From assembly GCA_022710685.1 (NCBI GenBank), contig JAKLGM010000003.1, forward strand, positions 1 through 56,957: a DNA stretch of 56,957 nt, read 5' to 3'. Each line of letters begins with the position of its first letter. Position 1 is the first letter of the stretch. Source of the stretch: Patescibacteria group bacterium (GTDB lineage: Bacteria > Patescibacteriota > Patescibacteriia > Patescibacteriales > UBA12465). The notes under the pieces were generated by a model. It did no database searches, was not told where the DNA came from, and was given only the letters and a program-made list of their open reading frames with translations. Shown piece after piece: positions 20,792 to 29,052 of the stretch. The position numbers and the translations under genes were made by a program.

Positions 20792-22315
20792 TTATTTAAT
20801 CAAATAATCCAAAGTTGCTTTGTAATCTTCAATAACCTTCTTCAATTCGGCTTCAATCTCGTCGGTCAATTCTTTCTTCTCTTCAATTAAAGCCAAAGCT
20901 TTATTGTTCAAATCAGCATACTGGAATAATCCAGCTTCAAACTCTCTAATTTTTTCCACCGGCACATCATCTACGTAGCTGTTGATCAAGGCATAATAAA
21001 TCAAAACCTGCTTGGCAACATGAACCGGCAAATATTGTTCCTGCTTGAAAATTTCATACAATCTCTTGCCTCTTTCCAATTTCTTCTTGGTGTCTTCATC
21101 AAGATCGGAACCGAATTGGGCAAAAGCCGCTAACTCGCGATATTGCGCTGCCTCTAGGCGCATCTTGCCGGCCACTTTTTTCATGGCCTTGATTTGAGCC
21201 GAAGAACCGACGCGAGAGACGGACAAACCGGCGTTCACTGACGGGCGCTGACCTTGGTAGAATAAATCCGGCTCCAAATAAATCTGACCATCGGTAATGG
21301 AAATAACATTGGTTGGAATATAAGCGGAAACATCGCCGGCCTGGGTTTCAATGATTGGCAAAGCAGTGATAGAGCCACCGCCAAAATCCTTGTTTAGCTT
21401 GCAAGCACGTTCCAGTAATCTGGAATGGAGATAAAAGACATCACCCGGATAAGCTTCGCGGCCCGGAGGACGGCGGAGTAATAATGATATTTCACGGTAA
21501 GCTACAGCATGCTTGGATAAATCATCATAAATAATTAGAACATCTTCACCCTGATCCAGAAAATATTCAGCCATAGCACAACCGGCATAAGGGGCGATAT
21601 ACAACAATGAAGCGGAAGTAGAAGCGCCGGCCAAAACAATCGTGGTATAGCTCATAGCGCCAGCTTCTTCTAATTTAGCCACGATATTGGCAATCTTAGA
21701 TTCCTTCTGACCAATCGCGACATAGACGCACTTCATATTCTGGCCTTTCTGGTTAATGATAGTATCAATCGCGATAGCCGTCTTACCAATCTGGCGATCA
21801 CCGATGATCAGTTCTCTCTGGCCACGGCCAATCGGAATCATAGCGTCAATCGCCTTGATACCGGTCTGCACCGGCTCTTTGACTGAAGCGCGGGTAATAA
21901 CGCCCGGAGCTATCTTTTCTACCGGATAAAATTTAGCGGCTTCAATCTTGCCCTTGCCATCAAGCGGTTCGCCTAAAGGGTTAACAACCCGGCCGACCAT
22001 GTTCGGACCAACTGGAACTTCTAAAATTCTCTTGGTGCAAGCCACCTCATCGCCCTCCTTAATCGCCATATAATCGCCCAGAACGATAGCGCCGACTAGG
22101 CCTTCTTCTAAATTCAAGGCGACGCCTACAATCTCCTGACCGCCGGATTTGAATAACAAAATTTCCGACATCATAGCGTCGGACAAACCGGAAACCAAAG
22201 CGATGCCGTCAGATACTTTTAAAACCCGACCGACAGTCTGCTCCTTGGCCGCGGCTTCAAAGCCAGCAATCCGATCCTTCAATTGATTAATAATAAAATC
22301 TTTCGTCGTTGACAT
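20792..22315 (-). CDS. atpA: ATP synthase alpha subunit
   Basis: The regulatory nucleotide-binding F1 subunit. It contains Walker [10 protein letters not shown], the signature [17 protein letters not shown] and the normal length of 507 residues. It lies between atpH and atpG in the standard order, and its start is the ATG directly followed by [15 protein letters not shown]. Confidence 0.98.
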   Translation of the reverse strand: MSTTKDFIINQLKDRIAGFEAAAKEQTVGRVLKVSDGIALVSGLSDAMMSEILLFKSGGQEIVGVALNLEEGLVGAIVLGDYMAIKEGDEVACTKRILEVPVGPNMVGRVVNPLGEPLDGKGKIEAAKFYPVEKIAPGVITRASVKEPVQTGIKAIDAMIPIGRGQRELIIGDRQIGKTAIAIDTIINQKGQNMKCVYVAIGQKESKIANIVAKLEEAGAMSYTTIVLAGASTSASLLYIAPYAGCAMAEYFLDQGEDVLIIYDDLSKHAVAYREISLLLRRPPGREAYPGDVFYLHSRLLERACKLNKDFGGGSITALPIIETQAGDVSAYIPTNVISITDGQIYLEPDLFYQGQRPSVNAGLSVSRVGSSAQIKAMKKVAGKMRLEAAQYRELAAFAQFGSDLDEDTKKKLERGKRLYEIFKQEQYLPVHVAKQVLIYYALINSYVDDVPVEKIREFEAGLFQYADLNNKALALIEEKKELTDEIEAELKKVIEDYKATLDYLIK

Positions 22316-22348
22316 ATATTTTTTATATTCTTATTTAAATAAAATTAT

Positions 22349-22750
22349 TTATTTTTTCATGCTCTCTTTTAAATCCCAAACTGCGGTCTTCAAACTGGCA
22401 TCAACTATCTTGTCTTCATAACGGACCACAAAACCGCCTAAAATTTCCGGAGACACTTTTTCGGTCAATAGTATTTTTTTAGCTCCGGTCTTCTCCAGCA
22501 GATAAGATTCAATAGCTTGGCGCATTTCAGCGGTTAAATTACGGGCGCTTTCAACCTCAACCGGAACTTCGCCCGCCTCTTTGTTCCAAATAGCCACCAA
22601 AGCGTCTAAAATTTCAGGCAAACGATTAGTCTCCCGACTATCTGACAAAATCTGAATAAAACTATCCAAAACAGCGCCAACCTCAGCTTCAGGCTTATCG
22701 GCCAGAGCCAAAGCTAGACCAGCAGCATATTGTCGGGCTGATATTTTCAT
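22349..22750 (-). CDS. atpH: ATP synthase delta subunit
   Basis: This subunit connects the peripheral stalk to the top of F1. At 133 residues it is short compared with the usual 170-180. The N-terminal helical bundle is reduced, while the C-terminal region (KKILLTEKVSPEILGGFVVRYEDKIVDASLK) matches the conserved OSCP end. The identification is also supported by its place between atpF and atpA. Gap to atpF is 2 nt. Confidence 0.9.
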   Translation of the reverse strand: MKISARQYAAGLALALADKPEAEVGAVLDSFIQILSDSRETNRLPEILDALVAIWNKEAGEVPVEVESARNLTAEMRQAIESYLLEKTGAKKILLTEKVSPEILGGFVVRYEDKIVDASLKTAVWDLKESMKK

Positions 22751-22752
22751 AA

Positions 22753-23244
22753 TTATTGCTTAACAATCTTATTAATTAACTCCTTGTCTTTGGCATCAGT
22801 CATTTTTTCCTTGATAACCTTTTCCACAGCTAAAACTACCAATTCGGCCACTTCCTGGCGCATCTCTTTTAATGACTCCTCTTTTTCCTGAGCGATGCGC
22901 GCTTTTTCCCCGGCAATAATGGCCGCTACTTCCTGCTTAGTCTTCTCAATCAACTTCTGTTTGTTCTGCTCCGCAGACTGATTAGCATTTTCAATAATTG
23001 CCAAAGCTTCTTTTTTGGCTTCATTGGTAATTCGCACCTGCTCGGCGTTAGCCTCGGTTAATTTCTTCTCTACTTCCTTGGCGTCGTCCAAGCTCTTCTC
23101 AATCGTCTGAGTTCTCTCCTGCATCACCTTAGCAATTGGCTTGAAGGCGAATTTGTAGAGCACGAAAAAAATGATGGCGAAGTTTATCAACTGAGCCAAG
23201 AATAATTTCAAATCGATGTGGAAGATGGAAATTAATGATTCCAT
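22753..23244 (-). CDS. atpF: ATP synthase b subunit
   Basis: This is the peripheral stalk. One TM helix (about 9-30, LKLFLAQLINFAIIFFVLYKF) is followed by a long charged coiled coil rich in Lys, Glu and Ala. Its 163 residues are normal. It lies between atpE and atpH. Confidence 0.95.
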   Translation of the reverse strand: MESLISIFHIDLKLFLAQLINFAIIFFVLYKFAFKPIAKVMQERTQTIEKSLDDAKEVEKKLTEANAEQVRITNEAKKEALAIIENANQSAEQNKQKLIEKTKQEVAAIIAGEKARIAQEKEESLKEMRQEVAELVVLAVEKVIKEKMTDAKDKELINKIVKQ

Positions 23245-23310
23245 ATAAAAAATGATTAATTATATAATAGTTTCACCTCTGCCCCGGATAAGGGGCAGCA
23301 CGTCAAACTA

Positions 23311-23541
<231 letters not shown>

Positions 23542-23566
23542 TTATATTTATTAACTATTTTTCTAA

Positions 23567-24421
23567 TTAATGCTCCTCGGCAGTCGTAGCGATAGACAAA
23601 TATATCAGGACTAGGATAGAAAATATTAATGCTTGAATCAGACCGACAATAATCTCCAAAAACATGAAAGGCAGAGGTAGACCGAAAGCTAAGATAGCAG
23701 ACATGGAGGCCAAGAGAACTTCACCCGCGAAAATATTACCAAAGAGACGAAAAGACAGACTGGCAATCTTAGCGAACTCACCCACAATTTCAATCACGCC
23801 GACAAAAAACTTGATTGGATTAATCAGCAATATGGTCGGTTCTTTGATAATCTTTTTTGGAATCTCTAACAATATCTTGAAATTTAAAAACTTGTTCAAA
23901 TATTTCCACCAACCGACCACGACCACGCCCAAAATATGGCTAGCCACGACAGCAATTGTTGCCAAAGCCAGAGTAGTATTCAAATCAGCAGTGGCGCCAC
24001 GAAAGTACGGGATAAATAATTTATGCTCACCCTCAGCCACGATTTGACCGATGGAGCCGACGCCTGGTAATAGTCCCATCCAATTATTCAAAAGGATAAA
24101 GAAAAAGAAAGCTAGAACGAAGGGGGCGAATTGCAAAGTCTTTTTGCGGCTACCGGTAACAGAATCAAAGATGCCAAAGAAAGCCTCAAACACCATTTCC
24201 AATCCATTTTGCAAACCGCGCGGCACTAACTTTATCTTCTTCCGTTTCAAAGATAACGCCAAGATGATTACGATAATTACTACTAACCAAGAATTCAACA
24301 TGGAATTGGTTATCGGAAAACCACCGACATGGAAAACCGGTTCAGCATAAAGAGTGTTCTCGTGTAAGATTTCCTCTTTAACTTCAACATTAGTATTTGT
24401 TTGTTCTGCGCTATGAGCCAT
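23567..24421 (-). CDS. atpB: ATP synthase a subunit
   Basis: The proton channel of Fo. Five to six TM helices and the essential arginine in ASLSFRLFGNIFAGEVL are visible. An in-frame TTG start 18 nt upstream would overlap the preceding gene. I prefer the ATG at 24421 (MAHSAEQ...), 1 nt after the atpI-like stop codon, which fits translational coupling. The resulting 284 residues are normal. Confidence 0.95.
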   Translation of the reverse strand: MAHSAEQTNTNVEVKEEILHENTLYAEPVFHVGGFPITNSMLNSWLVVIIVIILALSLKRKKIKLVPRGLQNGLEMVFEAFFGIFDSVTGSRKKTLQFAPFVLAFFFFILLNNWMGLLPGVGSIGQIVAEGEHKLFIPYFRGATADLNTTLALATIAVVASHILGVVVVGWWKYLNKFLNFKILLEIPKKIIKEPTILLINPIKFFVGVIEIVGEFAKIASLSFRLFGNIFAGEVLLASMSAILAFGLPLPFMFLEIIVGLIQALIFSILVLIYLSIATTAEEH

Positions 24422-24422
24422 A

Positions 24423-24665
24423 TTATTTACGCTTCTCAATATTTTTATACTCCTTCAAGGCATCTTTGACCAAGCCCGCCATGGAAATGACGAAAGACAG
24501 ACCGACAACAATTAGAAACCACTTAGGCGAGCTATTATATCTATTATCTAACCATTTACCCAATAAAACCCCTAAAAGCACCGGGAAGACGATCCAGGCC
24601 GAGAGCCGGAAAAACATCTTTAAAGGCTCTACCCAGTAGTTTTTGTCATTTTTCTTCTCTTCCAT
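24423..24665 (-). CDS. AtpI/AtpZ-like small membrane protein
   Basis: This 80-residue protein has a charged N-terminus (MEEKKNDKNYWVEP) and two TM helices with FPVLLGVLLGKWLDNRY between them, the pattern of AtpI/AtpZ (ATP synthase gene 1) proteins. These help assemble the c-ring or move Mg2+/Ca2+. It is the first gene of the atp operon, about 70 nt after its promoter. A TTG start at 24686 is possible but the ATG at 24665 is more likely. Confidence 0.85.
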   Translation of the reverse strand: MEEKKNDKNYWVEPLKMFFRLSAWIVFPVLLGVLLGKWLDNRYNSSPKWFLIVVGLSFVISMAGLVKDALKEYKNIEKRK

Positions 24666-24741
24666 AGACGGCGCCAAACAAAACAAGAGCTAAAGCCCTT
24701 GATAGTCAATTAGGCAAAATTTATTTTTTTCTTAACATTTT

Positions 24742-24771
24742 ATTATATGTGTAGACCCCCAAAAAAGTCAA
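24742..24771 (-). promoter_or_regulatory. Promoter of the ATP synthase operon
   Basis: On the minus strand TTGACT (24766-24771), 18-nt spacer, TATAAT (24742-24747). It is the only good promoter upstream of the atp genes. Confidence 0.8.
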
Positions 24772-24834
24772 GGGTGGGGCAAAATTGAAATAATTGACAA
24801 TCTGGGCGAAACATTACAATATGGCCAGAAAAAT

Positions 24835-24866
24835 AAAAAAGCCATCACTAAAGAGTAATGGCTTAC
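24835..24866 (-). terminator. Terminator of the 267-aa gene
   Basis: An 11-position stem (AAGCCATCACT / AGTAATGGCTT, one mismatch) is followed on the minus strand by six Ts. It lies just upstream of the atp promoter. Confidence 0.8.
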
Positions 24867-24891
24867 AAAAAATCTTTCCAAAGAACAATGA

Positions 24892-25695
24892 TTAATTCTC
24901 AATTTTCCGGCAGATAACAACACGCAAAGAAGCACATAGATCAGCATCGTGATGATTACGAACGAGCAATCCAGAATCATCGAAATCGCCGACGCTAATA
25001 CGACTACCATCCGAACGCAGAACAGCCGAACGATGAAGCCAATTAGCGGCCATCCTTTCTCCTTTTAATTTAAAAAGTGAAATAATAGCTTCACTAAAAA
25101 CGTGGGGGTTAACCCGCTCGCATCCAGAAAAATTTTTAGCAATTTCTAGGTCCTGCTTGCCATAATTTACATTAGCGCCAATCGGCTGAAAATTAATCAA
25201 ACAGTAATTGGCCGCCTCTGCTGGCTGGACATTCCAAGTGTTTTCAGCTTCTTCTAAATACCAGTCGTTGTTATTATAAAAACAAGGTTGCTGGAATTTA
25301 TCTACGCCGACAATTTCTCTCTGACGACACAATGTCTGCCCAATAATATAAACCAGCCTCCAATCAGCTTTCCCACTTTTATTTGCGGCAGCACAAGTCA
25401 GAATGGTTTTTTCACTGTAGCAAACGGAAGAATCCAGGGGCGGCGATACACCCCAGACGGAACAAACGGCTTCAGCAGTCAACACTTTGTCAGCGCCTAA
25501 AATATCGGCGGCGGCCGCCATAGTTATCGGCTCGCAGCAATCACTGTCTACTTTTGAGAACTTCTTAGGGTTATCCAAAAAAGATTCCAACTCTTCAAAT
25601 CCAATACTTCCGTCTTTTATCATCCGGAAAAAATCTTCTAACTGCTCGGCCGTCACTGACGACTGAGTGATAACGACCTTTTTTCTCATAGTCAT
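24892..25695 (-). CDS. Hypothetical soluble protein, 267 aa
   Basis: I recognise no family. The protein has no TM segment and an even alpha/beta composition. It has about eight cysteines, including an adjacent pair (DCCEP) near residue 53. The sequence reads as one globular domain after an N-terminal helical stretch (VTAEQLEDFFRMIKDGSI). The ATG at 25695 is preceded by a GTG at 25698 and followed by another in-frame ATG at 25689, so the start is uncertain by a few codons. It is monocistronic, bounded by terminators on both sides. Confidence 0.7.
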   Translation of the reverse strand: MTMRKKVVITQSSVTAEQLEDFFRMIKDGSIGFEELESFLDNPKKFSKVDSDCCEPITMAAAADILGADKVLTAEAVCSVWGVSPPLDSSVCYSEKTILTCAAANKSGKADWRLVYIIGQTLCRQREIVGVDKFQQPCFYNNNDWYLEEAENTWNVQPAEAANYCLINFQPIGANVNYGKQDLEIAKNFSGCERVNPHVFSEAIISLFKLKGERMAANWLHRSAVLRSDGSRISVGDFDDSGLLVRNHHDADLCASLRVVICRKIEN

Positions 25696-25783
25696 CACAG
25701 ATTAGGGAGAATAAAACAATAGGTAAATTGTAAAAATGCTTCCTCAAGCATGCTACTAACTTCTATTTTTGTCAATGACATAC

Positions 25784-25813
25784 TAAAACACCTCATATTC
25801 TGAGGTGTTTTAT
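25784..25813. terminator. Terminator after tatD
   Basis: An 11-bp perfect stem (AAAACACCTCA / TGAGGTGTTTT) with a 5-nt loop, T-rich on both strands. Confidence 0.85.
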
Positions 25814-25835
25814 ATGAAATACCAGTAATTGCAGC

Positions 25836-26684
25836 TTATATCCCAAAGATCCTCTGGGCATTCTTATGGGTTTTATCCCCCACCTCGGCTTGATTCAGCC
25901 CTTTTAATTCACCAATCTTTTGGGCCACATACTGAACATAGAGTGGCTCATTGCGCTTACCCCGAAAAGGGGTCGGCGCCATGTACGGGGCATCGGTTTC
26001 AATCATTATTTTCTCTAAAGGAAAATTACGGATTACACTATCCCAATTTTTGGCAAATGTGACGAGACCAGTAAAAGAAATCATTAAATTTAATTTCCGA
26101 TATTCTTCCGCCAAGGCTTCGTCGCCAGAGAAACAATGGATCACGCCCCATTCCTTTACCTGATCTTTTTTATACTGCTGATAGAATTCCTGCATGATAG
26201 GCAGGAGATCTTGATGGGCTTCACGACAATGGATAATTACCGGCAGATTAAGGTTGTGGGCCAGGAGTAATAATTCTTTAAAAACTTTCTGTTGCTTGGC
26301 TTTAACCGCCTCAATATCTTTTTCCTGATCAATATGAAAATAATCTAAACCAATCTCGCCGATAGCGACAACTTTTTTATTGTCTTTGGCCAACTTAAAA
26401 TATTTGTCATAATCAAACTCTTCGGCGCGGGAATGAAACTCATAGTTCCCTTCATCGCCTTCATGCTTGACCATAATGTCTTCTAGGTGAATCGGATGTA
26501 AGCCAATAGCGGCGTAGACTCCTTTACCATATTTATTAGCATAGTCTACGGCTCGCTCTGAGGTTTTATATTCAGCGCCAACTAGAATCATTTCCGTCTG
26601 GTTGTCTAAACTCCGTTTGATTACTTCGTCAGCATCATCTTTAAAATCCTTGAAGTTCAAGTGACAATGGGTATCAATATACAT
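25836..26684 (-). CDS. tatD: TatD-family metal-dependent DNase
   Basis: A TIM-barrel hydrolase. The metal-binding motif HCH is in IDTHCHLNF at 4-8, followed by GEIGLDYFH, HCREA and the late E-T-D-A-P-Y motif. The 282-residue length is a little above the common 260. TatD enzymes degrade DNA or process 3' ends. It is 3 nt downstream of dnaJ and co-transcribed with it. Confidence 0.93.
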   Translation of the reverse strand: MYIDTHCHLNFKDFKDDADEVIKRSLDNQTEMILVGAEYKTSERAVDYANKYGKGVYAAIGLHPIHLEDIMVKHEGDEGNYEFHSRAEEFDYDKYFKLAKDNKKVVAIGEIGLDYFHIDQEKDIEAVKAKQQKVFKELLLLAHNLNLPVIIHCREAHQDLLPIMQEFYQQYKKDQVKEWGVIHCFSGDEALAEEYRKLNLMISFTGLVTFAKNWDSVIRNFPLEKIMIETDAPYMAPTPFRGKRNEPLYVQYVAQKIGELKGLNQAEVGDKTHKNAQRIFGI

Positions 26685-26687
26685 ATA

Positions 26688-27755
26688 TTATAGTTTTATC
26701 TCTTCAATTAATTTTTCATCTTTCCGGCTCAAATCTTTAGGAATCTTGACAGTCACTTCTACTAAGTGGTCGCCCCGATAACGGCTATTTAACTTAGGGA
26801 CCCCCTTGTCCTTTAAACGGAAAACGGTTTGGGATTGGGTACCAGCCGGGATTTTCAACTTCAATTCCCCGTCAACCGTATCGACCTCGATTTTGTCTCC
26901 CAAAATGGCCTGTTTAATATTAATAGTCTCCTTGGTGTGGATGTCATAGCCGGCCCGGAAGAATTTTTTGCTCGGGGTAACGCGAATATGCAAGAAAAGA
27001 TCGCCTGCCGGAGCGCCTTTGACGCCGGCTTCACCCTGACCCGAGAGCCTAATGGTCTCGCCGCTATCAATGCCGGCCGGAATTTTTACTTTCAATTTGG
27101 CGGTGGTCTGTTTGACGCCGCGGCCTTGGCAATTATGGCATTTCTCGCTATAACTCTTGCCTTCGCCCTGGCAATGAGGACAGACTGACTCAACGCGCAT
27201 ATTACCCAAAATGGTTCGCTGAACCGAAGCTACCTTGCCCTGGCCATTACAAGTCTTGCAAGTCTCCACCTTAGCCCCAGGCTCAGCGCCCGAGCCTTTA
27301 CAGTGGGAACAATTTTCCAAACGCTGGAAGTTAATTTCCTTTTCGGCGCCAAAAACCGCTTCCATAAAATCAATGGTGATAGCTATTTCCATGTCATCGC
27401 CGCGACTGCGTCTCTGATTGCGGCCGCGGGACGAAGAAAAGCCGAACATATCTCCCATGCCGCCAAATAGATCACCTAAGTCGCCAAAATCATAATTACC
27501 ACCTTGATAATTCTGCCAGTTAAACCCAGCACCGCCGGCTTGACCATTTTGAAAACCAGAACCGAACTGATCGTATTGCTGCCGCTTCTCCGCGTTGCCT
27601 AAAACCTGGTAGGCCTCATTAATTTCCTTAAACTTCTCGGCGTTGCCGCCTTTGTCCGGATGATGTTCATGGGCCAATTTGCGAAAAGCAGCCTTGATTT
27701 CATCTTGGCTGGCAGTTTTATTGACGCCTAATGATTTGTAGTAATCTTTATTCAT
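26688..27755 (-). CDS. dnaJ: Chaperone DnaJ
   Basis: The Hsp40 partner that delivers clients to DnaK. The J domain carries HPD at 32-34. A Gly/Phe-rich stretch (about 65-110) and four zinc motifs (CSHCKGSG, CKTCNGQG, CPHCQGEG, CHNCQGRG) follow, then the substrate-binding beta domains. The length of 355 residues is normal. It is separated from the rest of the hrcA-dnaK group by the structured RNA locus and the HExxH gene. Confidence 0.97.
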   Translation of the reverse strand: MNKDYYKSLGVNKTASQDEIKAAFRKLAHEHHPDKGGNAEKFKEINEAYQVLGNAEKRQQYDQFGSGFQNGQAGGAGFNWQNYQGGNYDFGDLGDLFGGMGDMFGFSSSRGRNQRRSRGDDMEIAITIDFMEAVFGAEKEINFQRLENCSHCKGSGAEPGAKVETCKTCNGQGKVASVQRTILGNMRVESVCPHCQGEGKSYSEKCHNCQGRGVKQTTAKLKVKIPAGIDSGETIRLSGQGEAGVKGAPAGDLFLHIRVTPSKKFFRAGYDIHTKETINIKQAILGDKIEVDTVDGELKLKIPAGTQSQTVFRLKDKGVPKLNSRYRGDHLVEVTVKIPKDLSRKDEKLIEEIKL

Positions 27756-27806
27756 AATAAAAAATTTCTTGATAACTTTTTAACGGTTTCTTAAACCCCA
27801 ATATTG

Positions 27807-27812
27807 TATAAT
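27807..27812 (+). promoter_or_regulatory. -10 box upstream of the structured RNA
   Basis: TATAAT on the plus strand, 12-18 nt before the G-rich start of the RNA. No clear -35 at normal spacing. Confidence 0.5.
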
Positions 27813-27901
27813 TAATAGTCTGATGGGGGCGGCAGGCTGCAAGATGGGAATCGTCACTCCACACCTTCCGGGTTCGACCCCCGGCGCTTCCACCAGCATG
27901 A

Positions 27902-27929
27902 TTGACGTAATTATTTAAGAGTATATAAT
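27902..27929 (+). promoter_or_regulatory. Internal promoter within the structured RNA locus
   Basis: TTGACG (27902-27907), 16 nt, TATAAT (27924-27929). A transcript starting near 27936-27939 would begin with the segment complementary to the upstream RNA and run to the terminator, about 65 nt. Confidence 0.6.
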
Positions 27930-27973
27930 ATTAGTATCAGTGACGATTCCTCTGTTTGCGCCTGTAAGGCAAC

Positions 27974-28004
27974 AAAAGCCGCCCCACTATTGGGCGGTTT
28001 TTTG
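27974..28004. terminator. Terminator shared by the RNA locus and the HExxH gene
   Basis: The stem AAAAGCCGCCC / GGGCGGTTTT is followed by Ts on the plus strand. On the minus strand it overlaps the stop codon of the 336-aa gene (27987) and is followed by CTTTTG. Confidence 0.8.
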
Positions 28005-28997
28005 TTGGGCGATAACACTGTTTAAATATTCTAAAATTTCTTGATCCCGCGCATCAATTTTAGTATAGTCTGGTTCAATATTTTCGCCTTCCCGTTCTTT
28101 GTCTAATCGCCGGCAACCAAGGCTAGAAAGCTTTCTCAAAGCCTTAGGCTCTAACACTTCTTCAATGGCGCGAAGATGCATCATCCGGCCGGTGAACATG
28201 CCTAATTTGAATTTTTTCCAAACTGAACTCTTATCTTCGTTTTTCTTTTGGGCTATCAAATCCATAATATTATCGACTAAATTACAATAGGGCAAATAAG
28301 AAGCTACGGAAAATTTTTTCCAATCATCTTCAGTAATAGCAAAATCAGCCGCTATTTTAGCTTTGTTATTGAGAAAAAACTGATAAACGAACAAATCGGT
28401 CACGGCCTCATTAAAGCCGGTAAATTTTTCAACATATAAGCTTTCAAACGGCACATCAACTTCATCTTTATTTTCTGTCTTCAATTCGGCCAAAGCCTTC
28501 TCGGCCTGAGACCGCTTATCAGTAGCATAGCCGGTTTTATAATTTTCATAAACCTGCTTTTCTTTGTCTGATTTTTGATAAAGACGGAAGGAAGCGGCGT
28601 GGGTCATCTCATGAACAATTGATATGAAGAGATCCAGATTAGAGCGAGCCTTTTCTTTGTTTATAAAAATTGCATGATGATGAGGCGAATAGAAGCCTTC
28701 AGAGCCTGAGACCCCAATAGTAGGCGAAGTTGATTCAAAACTGGACGACGGAAGAAAATGAATTTTTTCAATCGGGAAGGGGCGATAGTCGTCTAAATCT
28801 AGACGCTTGAATTCCTGGGCTAAATAAGTATTAAAGGAATCGATAAATTTAATTTCTTCCGGAGACTTTGGCATCTCATTATCCATCACCTTATTAAAAT
28901 GAGTATCTAGTATTTCCCGCCCCAAAACCTCGGAATCTTCCTGAGAAAAATCCCGCACATGATGGTTGTCCACTTTAAATATTGGCCGCTCTGACAT
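27987..28997 (-). CDS. Putative zinc metallopeptidase-like protein (HExxH)
   Basis: This 336-residue protein contains HEMTH at 129-133 in a helix-like context (ISIVHEMTHAASF). Sixty-odd residues later comes EAVTD at 197-201, which fits the glutamate third ligand of gluzincin-type zinc peptidases. No signal peptide or TM is seen, so it is probably cytoplasmic. It lies 55 nt after dnaK on the same strand and may share the heat-shock transcript, which would suit a role in protein turnover. The family is not named with confidence. Confidence 0.65.
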   Translation of the reverse strand: MSERPIFKVDNHHVRDFSQEDSEVLGREILDTHFNKVMDNEMPKSPEEIKFIDSFNTYLAQEFKRLDLDDYRPFPIEKIHFLPSSSFESTSPTIGVSGSEGFYSPHHHAIFINKEKARSNLDLFISIVHEMTHAASFRLYQKSDKEKQVYENYKTGYATDKRSQAEKALAELKTENKDEVDVPFESLYVEKFTGFNEAVTDLFVYQFFLNNKAKIAADFAITEDDWKKFSVASYLPYCNLVDNIMDLIAQKKNEDKSSVWKKFKLGMFTGRMMHLRAIEEVLEPKALRKLSSLGCRRLDKEREGENIEPDYTKIDARDQEILEYLNSVIAQQKTAQ

Positions 28998-29011
28998 AAT
29001 TATTGATTAAT

Positions 29012-29039
29012 GAGTTGCCCGATAATGCTATCAGGCAAC
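29012..29039. repeat. Inverted repeat between dnaK and the HExxH gene
   Basis: The arms GTTGCCCGATA / TATCAGGCAAC form an 11-position stem with one mismatch and a 4-base loop. No T run follows, so it is not a classic terminator. It may be an mRNA processing or stability element. Confidence 0.6.
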
Positions 29040-29052
29040 CTATAATTCCTAA

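Larger units (their letters stand above)
27822..28004 (+). ncRNA. Structured RNA locus with a tRNA-like 3' arm, class unknown
   Basis: The first part (27825-27895) can form a 7-bp acceptor-like stem (GGGGGCG with CGCTTCC), a perfect 5-bp T-stem with loop TTCGACC, and ends in A-CCA. It lacks a normal D arm and a good anticodon arm. The same 5' strand can pair instead with downstream sequence. 27826-27833 is complementary to 27978-27985, 27834-27843 pairs with 27955-27963 (one bulge, one G-U), and 27847-27858 is a perfect 12-bp match to 27939-27950. A second promoter lies inside and a terminator closes the locus. No Rfam class is recognised. Confidence 0.55.

Noticed and set aside
25735-25752. 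Short hairpin upstream of the 267-aa gene
   Set aside because: ATGCTT/AAGCAT with a few Ts could be an attenuator, but it is only 6 bp and has no leader peptide or alternative pairing partner, so it is not called.
27825-27895. Ordinary tRNA gene (71 nt with CCA)
   Set aside because: Acceptor and T arms pair well, but there is no D stem, the usual U8 and D-loop GG are absent and the anticodon stem has a mismatch next to the loop. It is kept only as part of a structured RNA locus.
27822-28004. Standard or permuted tmRNA
   Set aside because: The 3' end looks tmRNA-like, but there is no 5' GGGGCTGA/TTCGAC block, no tag reading frame, and no matching acceptor 5' strand after the CCA. The tiny ORF after the CCA (MIDVII) has no tag features.
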